DNA from: Artemisia argyi
Taxonomy: Eukaryota > Streptophyta > Magnoliopsida > Asterales > Asteraceae
Direction: 5' to 3'
DNA: 64,000 nt
Assembly: GCA_030686995.1 (NCBI GenBank)
Contig: CM060702.1
Location: 66,156,440-66,220,439 of the forward strand
Shown piece by piece: positions 9,074 to 21,688 of the stretch. Under the pieces are notes generated by a model, which worked only from the letters and a program-made list of their open reading frames with translations, was not told the origin of the DNA and searched no databases. Numbering within the stretch: the first letter of the stretch is position 1; every line of letters begins with the position of its first letter. Position numbers and translations under genes: made by a program.

Positions 9074-11798
9074 TGTAACACCCCCAACCCAGATATACGG
9101 CTGCCAACACGGTCGGGGGCGTTACGCAGGCGGAAACCAGATACCTTTATAGTTAACGACCACAACACGAGACGTTTAAAAGTGTCTCAAACACATCATT
9201 CGAATTACAAACCATTTAGAGTACATAGACTCTTTATCAAATAGCAGCGGAATAATAAAAAGAGTTTAGCAGCAGAAAAAGTACCAAAGTTTAGCAACGG
9301 AAAAGTATCAAAGTTTAGCAGCGGAAAATAAATAAATTTAGCAGCGGAAAAGTAAACAAGTTTTAAAGACACACCAAGGTTTTACAAATGACATAAAAAT
9401 AAAGATAGTAGAAATGATAAAGTTGCCTTGACAGAAACCTCCTTCGACCAAGCCACTCCACCACGCCTAAGTCTTAAAGCTCCAAAGCTAATTATTATTA
9501 ATAGCAGTAGTAGTACCTGAGAAACACATGCTTAAAAGTCAACACAAAAGGTTGAGTGTAATCCATACATTTAAATAATAAAGTTGAGCACAAGGTTTTA
9601 ATCATACGATATAAGCAACAAATGCGAATACCAGGGTAATCAAGGTAACACCCAATATGTAGAGGCAACACGTGCATACATACTGTTGATGATGCTAAGC
9701 TCATGACACGCAAAATGTTAACCAAACCAATCTTCAGTAACTTTGTACTGGAATAAACAATAACCACGGAATTTCATAATATAAACTGCCCCCAAGGCCG
9801 GGTACTTTCCATTTACCCAGCAAAATCGTATATAGTACACCCAAATTGCCTATCCAGCAAAAGGAGTGGGAGGGTCAATTCCTATAGGCCTATATCCCTA
9901 TATTCGCGCTCACTCGCAAGTGATTAATGGCTCATGATCTGAGGGTCTTGTCAGGCAAGATAAGCTACTTAGCACATCGTCAGGAAAGCATACCAATCAG
10001 GCAAAGCATACCAAAAATACTTGTGCTCAGAAAACATTTAAAGTATGTGTCTCACCCCATGGGTTTATAAACATTTAAAAATATAAAAAGCGGGGCTATG
10101 AATCACACCTTAATAATAGCAGAAAATGAGATATAGCAACCAATCATTAATGCATCACAGCAAACGAACCTCAGCACAGCCTAAGCAATATGAATGGCAT
10201 AACTCAGAACTATACTCGAATATCTCAATAAATAATGCTTGAACAAAGGTTTTTATAAATACAATGGCATTTGAAAGAAATGGATTTCTAAAAGTCTCAT
10301 GTGGGAGACAAGAAAGTTAGAAAAACGAATACGTCGGCGAAAGCGAACGAAAACCCAAAAGAGACGAAAATGGACGAAAGAACTCCTCGAAGAAAATCGT
10401 CGAAAAGAAATGGAAAGAAAAAAAGAAATGAAAATGAAAATACACTTAAATAAATAATAACACGTTAACAACAAGTCTCGGATTTACCCATTTTTCCCAA
10501 AGCAACGTTGAAATGAAAAGGGTTTTAAAATAATAACGTTTGGTAAAATAATTTAAAGTTTATAAAGAATTTTTATAAAATTTCGGCATGACCTGCCCGT
10601 TTATATACTATTTTTCCGAGTCAATGACTCTTTTATTTAAACAACGTTAATATATTATTAATATGATTGGATATATCATTCGCGTAGTCCATTAGTTGTT
10701 TAGGTTTATCGACCATTTTGTATTGTTCGGTTTCCAGGTACGTTAAGATCTTTACGGGCTTAACGTACCCTACCGTCTCGTGTACCAAAGGGTCCATAAC
10801 GTCCAAATAACAAAGGCCGTAAATCCAATACGTCCAATTCAAACTCACAATATAATAATACGGAAATATGTCCGATATCAAATCCAGTTAACTATAACAA
10901 ATAGATTTTAGGTTACATATTTATTATTATCCATTTTATTATTATTTTTACCGTTTCTAAACTAATAATCATAATAATCCCGAGACTAGTTAACCGATAC
11001 CCAAAATAATCACAACAACAATAACAATAATTCAAAATCAAACCCAAGTCAAACCAAAATAACCCGAAACCAATACCAAATCCAAACCGAGCCTTAAGCT
11101 CACTCGGCTCAACCAAAACCATTCCAAACTCGATCCAAACACTTCCAAACAACAACAACAATAATAATAATGATATCATTCCCCTCCCCCACCACCACCC
11201 AAGTCGCGGTGGTGGTGGCTGTCGGCTGTCGAGGCACACCCAAACCAAACGGACCCTCAAAACTCCAACAACAACAAGAAATAATACTCCATTCGTCATC
11301 AAACATCAAAGAATAACAAAAACATCATGACCTCACCGAGTCGACTGAGTCAACTCGGTGAGTCGAGACCGAGTCTCGACGAGTCGAGGTTCAAGAGTAA
11401 GCCACACGAGTTTTTGAGTTCAAAACATTTATAAAAATGATTTTAGTGAAAGGTTTAATAACAAAAATGTTTATAAAAGATTTTTATAAAACTAGGGTTT
11501 TAAAAATAAAAAGAAAATAAAGAGAAGGGTAACGAGTGGTGGTGCTATACCGGCGGTAGGAGGTGGCGGGGTATGGTGGTGACCTTAGGTGTTGGCGGTG
11601 GTGTTCAGTTGTGGCGCGTAGAGGCGCGTACGGGGGGGGGGGGGGGGGGGGGGGTTACTGGGTGTGTGGGTGGTACGAGGGTGTCGGGGATAACCCGATC
11701 TACAAGTTGGTGTAAAAAGATGGGTGGTCGGAAAAATATTCCGGCGACGGTGGCCGGATTCTGCTGGTGTTCCGGCGTGGGGCGGCGACCGGTGAAAT

Positions 11799-11832
<34 letters not shown>

Positions 11833-12332
11833 GTGAGGTGTGTGTGTGTTTTATTTGAGTGGAAATGAGGAAAAGAGAGGGTAATGGAGGTATTTATATG
11901 AAATAAAAGTATGGGGTAGTTTTTGAATATAATGAAAGTGTAGAGTGAAATAAAAAGGTAAGTCAAGGGACCAAAACTGCCAACAAATTAAACTTCTCAC
12001 GATAAACACTTTGGGGTACAAACGACATAGCAAACGGACTCGAAAAATTACGAAACTTGCGCCATTGTTCACGAAATAATTTTTCCAATAAAATCAAGCA
12101 TAAACTTCAGAGTTTTTCTCAAACTCAAAATAATTCAAATAATTTGGCAAATGCAATACGATTCAAGTTTTCTAGGTTGTGCTGGGTTAATCAAGGGATA
12201 AAGTTCTCGTTTCCAATATATCTCACGTTTCTCAAACCCAAATAATCATGCATAAAAGTTTTAATGTGTCTCAGGTACGAAAAATAAATATTTGGCTAGT
12301 AATAGGTTTTAGGAAAAGTACCAGGGGTTACA
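9074..12332 (-). repeat. 3' LTR of Tekay element
   Basis: This 3259 bp LTR is homologous throughout to 29067-32389. On the minus strand it begins TGTAACCCCTGGTAC (12332 down). It has a TATA box (reverse complement of 11891-11898) about 435 bp in, so U3 is short and R-U5 is about 2.8 kb. A CT-rich/GA microsatellite follows the TATA (11802-11829). A G homopolymer of ~24 at about 11631-11654 is missing from the other LTR. A VNTR of TTTAGCAGCGGAAAA units lies at 9243-9350. Inverted GAGTC/GACTC repeats lie at about 11333-11392. Confidence 0.92.
11891..11898 (-). promoter_or_regulatory. TATA box of Tekay LTR
   Basis: The minus strand reads ATATAAATACC, followed by a CT-rich stretch. The equivalents are at 31948-31955 in the other LTR and 38897-38904 in the LARD LTR. 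Confidence 0.6.
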
Positions 12333-12366
12333 TCACATACATCTTATTTAGAAATCCGTCCCGGAT

Positions 12367-13929
12367 TTAGTTTGTGTTGCCAGTTCCGGCTTTGAAAAGA
12401 TTTGGGTACTTGCGTTTAAATTCGTCCTCACATTCCCAGGTATACTCCGGTCCTCTCTTGGAATTCCAACGAACCTTCACAAGAGGAATACGACTCTTCT
12501 TCAATCCCTTAACCTCACGATCCATGATTTCAACAGGCTCCTTAACAATATGAAATTGCTCGTCAATCTCAATCTCCTCAAGTGGAATTACAGCGGTTTC
12601 ATCGGTCAAACACTTCTTTAAATTCGACACGTGGAAAGTAGGGTGAACTCTACCGAGCTCAGGCGGCAATTCTAGCTTATATGCCACAGGACCAATCCTC
12701 TTCTCAATCTTAAATGGTCCTATATAACGGGGATTCAACTTTCCTTTCTTACCAAACCTGATCACACCTTTCCAAGGCGATACCTTCAACATAACCCTAT
12801 CCCCTACCTGGAATTCCAGGGGTTTACGTCTCACATCTGCGTAACTCTTCTGACGGTCACGAGCAACTTTCAATCGGTCTTTAATTTGAGCAATCTTCTC
12901 GGTCGTCTCACGAACTAAATCTGGACCAATAAGCTGAGCTTCTCCCACTTCTTCCCAACATTTAGGTGATCGGCACTTCCGGCCATAGAGTGCTTCAAAC
13001 GGTGCGGCCTTAATACTCGCGTGGTAACTATTGTTGTAAGAAAACTCAATCAAATGGACATCCCATCCATTCCCGAAATCAATCGCACATGCACGTAGCA
13101 TATCTTCCAAAGTCTGGATGGTTCTCTCGCTTTGACCATCGGTCTGTGGATGGTAAGCGGTACTCATGTCAAGGTTTGTGCCAAATGAATCTTGAAGTGA
13201 CTTCCAAAAATTCAAAGTAAACCTGCCGTCTTTATTTGAGATAATGGACACTGGCGCTTCATGTCGAGATACTATCTCCTTCACGTAGAGCCTGGTTAAC
13301 TTATCCATACTGTAGTTCTCTTTGATTGGCAAAAAGTGTGCGGATTTAGTTAGTCGATCGACTATTACCCAGATAGCATCAAATCCTGTCGAAGTCCTAG
13401 GTAACTTGGTGACAAAATCCATTGTTATTCTTTCCCATTTCCATTCTGGGATCTCAGGTTGCTCTAGTAAACCAGACGGCTTCTGATGTTCAGCCTTAAC
13501 TTTGGCACACGTAAGACACTTACGGACATAATTGGCAATCTCAGCCTTCATATTGGGCCACCAAGATAACTTCGTCACATCTTGATACATCTTATCAGAT
13601 CCTGGGTGAATAGAATACTTTGACTTATGAGACTCGAGCATAATTAAGTCTCTCAGTCTTCCAAACAATGGTATCCAACTTCTTTCTTTGTAACACAAAG
13701 TTCCATCTGAACGTTTCTCAAGTTTCTCCTTCCTGATCATCCCATCAACTTTCTCCTCCTTAAGATCTCCTCTTTTCACGACTTCCTCTTGAGCTTGCAG
13801 AGTCTGGGCGGGTAAATTCGAGTTAATCGTCAAAACTAAAGCTCGAACACGTAACGGTTTCAAACGTTCATTGCGACTCAATGCATCAGCCACAACATTA
13901 GCTTTCCAGGGTGGTATCGTATCTCGCAA
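12367..13929 (-). pseudogene. Tekay integrase with C-terminal chromodomain (plus RNase H tail)
   Basis: This open frame of 520 residues begins in the end of RNase H (NVVADALSR, residues 10-18) and continues as integrase. The HHCC zinc motif occupies about residues 101-142 (H...H...CLTCAK). The core has D171 (TMDFVTKLP), N232 (ISNKDGRF) and E268 (DGQSERT). The 35-residue spacing between 232 and 268 shows that N232 replaces the second catalytic Asp. The C-terminus ([18 protein letters not shown], then YPNLF) is a chromodomain, which in chromoviruses guides integration into heterochromatin. The frame is intact, but the Asn substitution should abolish strand transfer. A one-base deletion near 13912 separates it from the rest of RNase H. 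Confidence 0.9.
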
Positions 13930-14402
13930 TCATAATCGCTCAATGTCTCCAACCATCGTCACTGTCGCATATTCAACTCTTTCTGATCCAAAATATACTG
14001 TAAACTCTTGTAGTCGGTAAAGACGACACATTTAGTACCATAAAGGTAATGTCTCCACAACTTAAGGGCAAAAACCATGGCTCCTAATTCCAAATCATGA
14101 GTGGTATACTTCTCCTCATGAGTCTTCAGCTATCGGGAAGCATATGCCATAACCTTCCCTCGCTGCATCAAAACTGCTCCTAACCCTTGATACGAGGCAT
14201 CACAATAAACCACAAAATCCTCCACTCCATCTGGCAAAGCCAAGAATGGTGCACTACAAAGCTTCTGCTTCAAAGTCTGAAATGCCTTCTCTTCTTTTAC
14301 TCCCCATTCATACTTCTTATCCTTGTGGGTCAACGCATTCAACGATTTGGATATCTTGGAGAATCCCTCGATGAATCTCCTATAATATCCAGCTAATCCT
14401 AG
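13930..14402 (-). pseudogene. Tekay RNase H domain (broken)
   Basis: The minus strand encodes the RT connection and the RNase H domain: DFVVYCDASYQGLGAVL (first catalytic Asp), a glutamate in the DLELGAMVFAL helix and VVFTDYKSL. In-frame stops follow YASR (14130-14132, looks like CAG to TAG) and NMRQ (CGA to TGA). The frame then shifts by one base before NVVADALSR. Confidence 0.8.
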
Positions 14403-14405
14403 AAA

Positions 14406-15350
14406 TTAACGAATTTCTATGGCGTTAACCGACGTTGCCCATTTCTCAATCGCCTCAATCTTAGTGGGATCCACATGTAGTCCTTCACTATCAATCACAT
14501 GACCCAAAAATTGAACCTTACGAATCCAAAACTCACACTTAGAGAACTTTGCGTACAACTGCTCGTCCTTGAGCAACTTAAGAATCACAGCCAAATGTTG
14601 CTTGTGCTCCTCCTCACTCTTTGAGTAGATCAAAATATCGTCAATGAAGACTATCACGAACTTATCTAGATAAGGCTTGCATACTCGGTTCATGAGGTCC
14701 ATGAACACTGCAGGCGCATTGGTCAAACCAAAAGGCATTACTTGAAACTCATAATGACCATAATGGGTCCTAAATGCCGTCTTGGGAATATCCTTTTCCC
14801 GAACTCTGAGTTGGTGATAACCAGACCTCAAGGCAATCTTAGAGTAGTAACTCGATCCTTGCAACTGATCAAACAAATCATCAATCCTTGGTAACAGGTA
14901 GCGGTTCTTCACTGTCAACTTATTCAATCCTTGGTAGTCGATACACATCCTAAACGATCCATCCTTCTTCTTCACAAATAATACTGGAGCTCCCCAGGGC
15001 GAAGAACTAGGTCAAATAAATCCTTTTTCCAACAATTCTTGCAATTGCTTCGATAACTCCTCCATTTCCGATGGTGCTAAACGGTATGGTGCACGCACAA
15101 CAGGTGCAGCTCCTGGAACTAAGTCGATGCGAAACTCCACTTGTCGGGCGGTCGAAAGTCCCGGCAATTCTTCAGGAAATACTTCAAGAAACTCACGCAC
15201 TACAGGAACATACTCGAGTTGCTTCTCTCCCGACTCCTTCTTAGCCACATGTGCTAGGAATGCGTGATATCCTTTCTCAAGGTATTTCATGGTCTTGATA
15301 CATGACATGATATTCAGGAGAGTTCCACTCCTATCACTTCGAACAATCAA
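14406..15350 (-). pseudogene. Tekay reverse transcriptase (broken, catalytic Asp lost)
   Basis: The segment at 15012-15350 gives the RT N-terminal approach ([26 protein letters not shown]). A TGA at 15009-15011 then interrupts a frame that resumes with [16 protein letters not shown]. The 14406-14975 frame carries [31 protein letters not shown] and [14 protein letters not shown] is the YxDD box. [11 protein letters not shown] should read SKIDLRSGYHQ, so the first catalytic Asp is Ala (codon GCC near 14842). A TAA at about 14403-14405 separates it from the next block. Confidence 0.9.
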
Positions 15351-15380
15351 AATCTCATCATTGAGAGGGATATGAACAAC

Positions 15381-16622
15381 TCATTCTCCACAAACAATTC
15401 TCACTCTATTCTTGGACAACCAATCCATCCCAACTATTACGTCAAAGCTGCCGAGCTCGATTGGCATCAAATCAATACTAAATGGGTGATCTAAAAGATT
15501 AAGGGTACAACCACGGATCATGGTACGGTTGTCAACTAGATTACCATCAGCTAACTCAATGCTATAGCTAACGTCTAATAGGGTAGGGGTAAGTCGGAGT
15601 AACGGCGCAATCTTAGAAGACACAAAACTCATATCGGCACCCGAATCAAACAAAACTTTAACACGAAGGTTGTTGAGAAGAAACGTACTAGTGACAACAT
15701 TCAGATCTTGATGCGGCTCTCCATTTCCCATCACATACACTCTACCTCGAGCACCTCCATTTCCTTGTCCAGAATTCTTCGGGAAATGATTCCTATAGTG
15801 TCCACGCTCCCCACATCCATAACATGTAACCACAGGCTGGGCACTTGCTCCTATCGCCACAGCCCTGCTCTTACAAAACCTCGCAATATGACCAACTCTC
15901 TGATACTTCGTACATCTCACAGTACACGGTCTAGTATGATGCTGGTGACACTTCTCACAACGAGCTTGATGTCCAGCATTCACTCCTCCTTGTGCTGGTG
16001 CGGCCATAAATGCCTTAACGGTCTCCTGTCTCTTATTCTGCTGGTGATGGTGATTGTTGTTACGATACTGATTGTTGTTGTAGCGGTTGTTGGGGTTGTT
16101 ATAGTTGTTGCTCCTTCTATTATCCTCCCATTTTCTCTTGTTGTCAAAGTGATTACTTTTCTGAACAGCACCATGCTTAATCACCTGATCCATAAGACGT
16201 TCAACCATGCTAATAGTATCATCCAAAGTCTCAGCATTGTACGATGTCACGTTTCCTTAGATACTTGTAGGCAATCCACCAATAAACTTCTCTAGCAACT
16301 TCTCATTATCTGGCACCATGTGAGCACAAAACACTTTCAGTTCTTGGAAATGTCGCACATAAGCAGCAAGATCATAACCCTTTACAACCAAATAGTAAAA
16401 CTCAGTATCCAATTTCCTCAAATCACTACGAGAACAGTACTTCTTAACCATAGCTTTCTTGAAATCTTCCCAAGAAGTACTATAGGCATCCTTCATTCCC
16501 TTCTCCTGAACATAAGCGTTCCACCATAACAAGGCATGCTCCAACAACGTGCCTGTCGCATACTTCACCCTATTGTTCTCAGTACAGTTGCTCCTCTGAA
16601 ACACTGATTCCACCTTCTTAAA
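15381..16622 (-). pseudogene. Tekay gag C-terminal part and aspartic protease
   Basis: To the right, this continues the gag interrupted by the Athila element: KVESVFQRSNCTEN, VKYATGTLLEHALLWW and LRKLDTEFYYL are classic chromovirus gag. A TAA at 16257-16259 (looks like CAA to TAA) breaks it. An Asn/Arg-rich linker and two Cys-rich boxes follow. The zinc knuckle CYGCGERGHYRNHF lacks its fourth ligand (Cys to Phe). Protease follows with VLFDSGADMSFVSSKIA (DSGA active site) and VIVGMDWLSKN. A TGA at the end of the ORF separates protease from RT. Confidence 0.88.
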
Positions 16623-18069
16623 TGATACGTGGGAATTGCACCAGGCTTTACCTCTCAAGGGATCTCGAGAAGCTTACAACCCCCACCAGGCAGTGTACCT
16701 GATCGTTGTAATATAGTATAGTGACAAGTACCAGGGGATTGATCATTCAACTCAGGAATAGTGTCGCTAGGATTAGAAAGCCTAAAAACTAGGTCTAGAG
16801 GTGAGGGATGATTCTTTTTGTATTTTTATATTTTTATAAAAGCAATTAAAATCTCGGGTTTTGGAAGAGTGGGCGGAATTAGTTGCTAGCCAACTAACCC
16901 AATTTATCTAAAGATGCAATCAAAATAAAATAACAGAAATGAAAATAAAGCTAATTATACTAATTTGGTGTAAACAATGATGAGGAAAGTTGGGTTTACT
17001 TAGGTTTCATTACTCCCTAGATATCTTTTACAGGTTGATAGCTTGTTACAATTGCATGGATGACGGGTCATATTCCTTAATACTAGTCGTAGGGCCGTGT
17101 ACAATATTCCTTAACTCTATAGGATCCTACTTCACTCCTATGTCGAGCCGTTAGAAGCTCCTAACATGGGATCATTAGAATTCTCCTACGCATTAAATAC
17201 AACCAACTATCGTAGCACACCTCCGATCATGTTTCTTAAGACGTTCAAGCAAGTTACCAATGGAAGTATGCCAGTTTTCTTAAGCCTAACATCGAATACA
17301 ATCATCCGTAACAACTATAAACAAACAATCAACCCATAATTAACATCTAGGTTTCACTGCATCTAAGCAAACACAAAGGAAATCTAGCCTAGCATGTTAA
17401 ATTGAAGACAAGTGTAAGATATATTCAAACAACACATAGACATATTGAATGAATTGAAAGAGTACTTATCTTTAATTGAACATGAAAGTTTCAAAGGGTT
17501 GAAACCCTTGAAAAAGCTGGAAAATTCGGCCTAGGGTTTTCCTTAAAGTTGCACCCTCAAAGTTACACACTAATGAATGAAATTTGGAAAACTATATATA
17601 GATTACAATGGGTGACGGCGTCATGTATTGGGTTGTGACGCCGTCAACTCGCCGCCATAATAAAAATCGTATTGCCCAGATCTGATTTTGACGCCGTCAT
17701 GTGTAAATTTCTTCTGGGCCGTCACTAATACTTGGACCATGACGGCCTTAGGTGACGCCGTCATGTCCAATGCACAAAAATCTCTGGATCGTCACGTTTA
17801 TTTCCCACATCCACCTCTTTTGTTACTCTTGACGCCGTCATTAAGGAAGTTGTGACGCCGTCAGGTACTGTTCTCAGCAAGGAAAATTAAGACTCTGCCA
17901 TTTTCTTCACTTTTATGCTCCAAAAACGTCCAAAATGCTTCCTTTTCCAGATTTCTCTCCAAAAGTACCTAAAATGACAAAAGGAACGAATTAGGGCAAT
18001 ATTTGATCAAATAATCTCAAATCCGGGCTTAAATGACCCCCTAAGAGTGGTTCACTTTTCACCTCATCA
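16623..18069 (-). repeat. 3' LTR of Athila element
   Basis: This 1447 bp LTR has plus-strand start TGATACGTGGG and end ACCTCATCA. On the minus strand the CTATATATAG TATA box (17592-17601) follows a cluster of TGACG(G/C)CGTCA motifs at about 17610-17865. Confidence 0.92.
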
Positions 18070-18619
18070 AATACCCTTACACTTGAGATTTGCTTGTCCT
18101 CAAGCAAATGCGCTTTTATTCTAATCAAAATACAAGTTAGGGGTCATTTAACACTAAAATAAAAGTAATTACAACAAATAATCATTCCGCTAAAGACCAA
18201 AGACAAGCACGGAGGTCATAAACTAGCACCTCACAAATAGTGTTTAGATACTCACATCTCTCGGGTATAATAAAGTATATATCACAATAAGGAAATGGAA
18301 AACATATCTCACTACCTGTCATAGCAAAATAGATTACCATAGGCTTGGGAAAGGATCAAACGTCCACCACTTGGCGTAAGCACCTAGGATAAACTATCAA
18401 ATAGGTCTTTCAAAGGGTTATAACGTTAGGTGTAGGGATATGGAAAACACGGTTTTGTTGGATAAAGGCAATATTTACTGGTGGCGAGTTAATCATCTTG
18501 GTTAACTACATGTACAATATGGCGTTGCTAAGCCAAGACTAGACTCGACTTAAGTTAATAAATCAAAAATAACAAAAACATAAAATAAACATAGAATGAA
18601 ACGGGATGGTAGTCCGTAT

Positions 18620-18663
<44 letters not shown>

Positions 18664-20499
18664 ATACACTCTTACCCTACCATCCAAAATAATACATAAT
18701 AGGGAATGTAATTCCCCTTACACTTGAATTTTTACGTACTTTACAATAAACTAATCTAATGACTGGAATCAAGATAATCAAAACACTTGGAGTACTTTTA
18801 AGTTTAACGCACATATGGGGGTAATAATATGATGTTCTTCCCCATTACTCCATAACACAAGTACTTTACCCATGAGTCCCAATCGTCCCAAAACAATATG
18901 TACAAGATATGACTCGACTTAGCAACTATGTAATCAATTAGATAATTAACTAAGGGTTTAAACATGTAACAATAATGCACTAAAGATGAGTGCATACACG
19001 GAAGGCTAAGGCGATTTGGGTGAGTTGTAATAAATTCTTCCTTTAAGTAAGATGCTTAAAGTTAGAAACGAAAAGATAGGCTCGGAGGTGTGTACTAGGG
19101 GTTTCGTGTACTAAAAATGAGTACAACGCTAAGGTGTGGGAAAAATTAATTGACTTTACTAGCCAAGTAATATGACTTAAATGGTCAAGTAATTATGATA
19201 CGGGTTCAACACAAGGGTGATCCTAATGCCTCTTATCATGTAGTAAATCCTACCACACGAATGTAGTCTCACTAGCGGTCTCGGGATGCATCACTAACGC
19301 AAGTTCTAGAATCTAAATGCTACCGGTACACTCATAAGCACTAACAATGAATGCTTTTCCTATCAAATCTAAAGCCGAACCTCACATATTTGGGTGGAAA
19401 ATTTTTCTGAATGGTACGGTTTTTTGCTAGTCATACAACTCCTATCCATGAGACACTTGTTAAGGCTAAACTTTCACTCCTAAATGTTGTAAATAATTTT
19501 AAATTTGGCGCTAAAATTACACTAACAAGTATTTCTCTTAGTTTTATTACACACCTACCATCAAACAAATAAACTCAAGTGCAATTGTATCCTACAAGGT
19601 ATCATCATTTACCCTCCCCTTACACTTAGGATGAACATTGTCCCCAATGTTCAATTAAAGGATGTAAAAGTAAAACAGGTAAAAGAATGAAAACAAATAC
19701 TCCCCTGATTCGTTCGGTGTGGATAGTGTATCAAACAAGGTTAGATCTTCGTCCAAGAAAATGAACATTCAAAGCTTCCCTTCCAGAAAAATAAATCATC
19801 TTCTTGTCATATATAACCTGTTAAACCTGAGAAAACAAACAAGGCAACCTCGCGTAAAATCGGTGGCAATCTATATATACTAATAAGTCTTAGAAATCAA
19901 TTTAAGATATAATGCTTGTGGAATGAATGTTTGCAGATTTCCTGGAGTTTATAAAACTAAAGAATTAACAAAAACTTGAAGACTCCGTTAGAAAAACAAA
20001 ACTCGCAAAATTTTCAGAATTTTACACATGACGCCGTCAAGAGTTAACTCCTGACGCCGTCAGAAGTGACCTGTAGAAATCTTTACGTTAAGTTTCTGGA
20101 AAATTTCTGGAAAAACTTATGTCCTACTTCCCGGAAAATCCTGCAAAACATCATTATGACTCGATACAAGCATTTGACTCTAAAAACTACTAATACACAT
20201 GTTCATTTAATATTGTGGCGAATCATGATCAATTTCGTTCTTAAAAACAAATTTGGGGTTTCCCCTTATACTTAGCTTTTGCAAAATACCTTTATATGAA
20301 GTTAAGACGAAGTTAAACAACAAAATAAAGCATTTTCACAATTTTAGTTTGAAACATGATCTACCAACAATAAAAATAAAGCATGCATATGGAAGCAAAT
20401 AACAATCAAACAAATAGAAATCATACAAAACATGGGTTGCCTCCCAAGAAGCGCTTTTCTTTATTTTACGAGTCTTGTAGCTAGACTCAAGGTCATGGG
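18070..20499 (-). other. 3' internal non-coding region of Athila element
   Basis: I see no gene between the end of pol and the 3' LTR. The region holds the GGGAGGCAACCCATG post-pol box (about 20430-20450), two TGACGCCGTCA motifs (about 20030-20062), and the hairpin at 19633-19652 with CCCCTTACACTT (19616-19627). A poly-T tract of about 41 bases lies at 18621-18661. The second hairpin (18089-18108) with the PPT-like site adjoins the LTR. Athila elements often carry an env-like ORF here; none is visible. Confidence 0.75.
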
Positions 20500-21634
20500 C
20501 AATTACGCGACCTCATCATCAAATGTTACATCCTCCTCACTAATCATATCATTACTACTTTCTTGATAATGTTTTACGCGCTGTATGTTGACAGTGAACT
20601 CTCTATTTTCATCGTCTATTAACATAACTGCACTAGTTTAAGAGGAACTTTTCACTGTAAAGGGCCCATACCATCTAGACTTGAGTTTCCCAGGAAATAA
20701 CCTTAACCAAGAATTATACAATAGAACTTTGTCTCCTTCTGAGAACTCCTTAGGTTTCTTAATTCGCTGGTCATGCCATCTTTTTGCCCTTTCTTTATAT
20801 GTAACGGAGGATTCATACGCTTCTAGCCTTAACTCATCAAGCTCATGGAGTTGCAAGAACCTATTCATTCCAGTGACCGTATAATCTAAATTACATGCCT
20901 TAAGTGCCCAATAAGCCTTGTGTTCGAGTTCCACCAGAAGGTGACACTCCTTGCCATAAACCATGCGGAACGGGGTCGTTCCAATAGGTGTCTTGTAGGC
21001 AGTTCGGAATGCCCATAAGGCCTCATCGAGTTTAAATGACCAGTCCTTTTTGATTTGATTAACCATCTTTTCTAATATTCTTTTAATTGCCCTGTTGGTG
21101 TTTTCGACTTGACCATTGGTTTGTGGGTGATAGGCGGTGGAGAAACGGTGGGAAACTCCATACCTCTTCATGACCTTTTCCATTTGCGCATTGCAAAAGT
21201 GGGTCCCCCTATCACTAATGAGAGCTTTAGGAATGCCGAACCTAGCAAACAGATTTTTTCAGAAAATGAATAACTACCCTAGCATCGTTGGTCCTAAGGG
21301 CTTGTGCCTCTACCCATTTTGAAACATAATCAATGGCCACTAAAATGTATTCGTTCCCCCCAGAAGATGGAAATGGTCCCATGAAATCAATTCCCCAAAC
21401 ATCGAAAACCTCAGAAACTTGTATAAAATTCTGAGGTGCTTCATCTCTACTTGATATATTCCCGGCCCGTTGACATGCATCGCATGCTTGTATCATCTCC
21501 TTTACATCACGAAATATTGTGGGCCAATAGAATTTTACATCAAAAATCTTTCGTGCGGTGGTGTTTAACCCATGATGGCCCCCAGAAGGGCCCGAATGAC
21601 ATTCTTTCATAATCTTTATTGCCTCTTGTCCCAA
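20500..21634 (-). pseudogene. Athila integrase (frameshifted)
   Basis: The 21242-21634 frame gives the HHCC zinc domain ([12 protein letters not shown], then CDACQRAG) and the first catalytic Asp in [10 protein letters not shown]. The second Asp (SDRG box) lies just beyond a one-base A-run expansion near 21250. The third acidic residue is in NGQVENTNR, in the 20638-21183 frame. The C-terminal part has [11 protein letters not shown] and WYGPFTV. A TAA at 20638-20640 is followed by an in-frame continuation (FTVNIQRVKHY) to a final stop near 20500. Without the frameshift and stop this would be a normal-length integrase. Confidence 0.85.
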
Positions 21635-21688
21635 AACACAGCGCCTGATTATTTGATCAGGACATCTTTGGAATAAGAAGGGTTCATC

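Noticed and set aside
15708..16295. Plus-strand ORF of 195 codons
   Set aside because: It is antisense to the Tekay gag-protease frame, which has clear motifs. The product is a low-complexity shadow.
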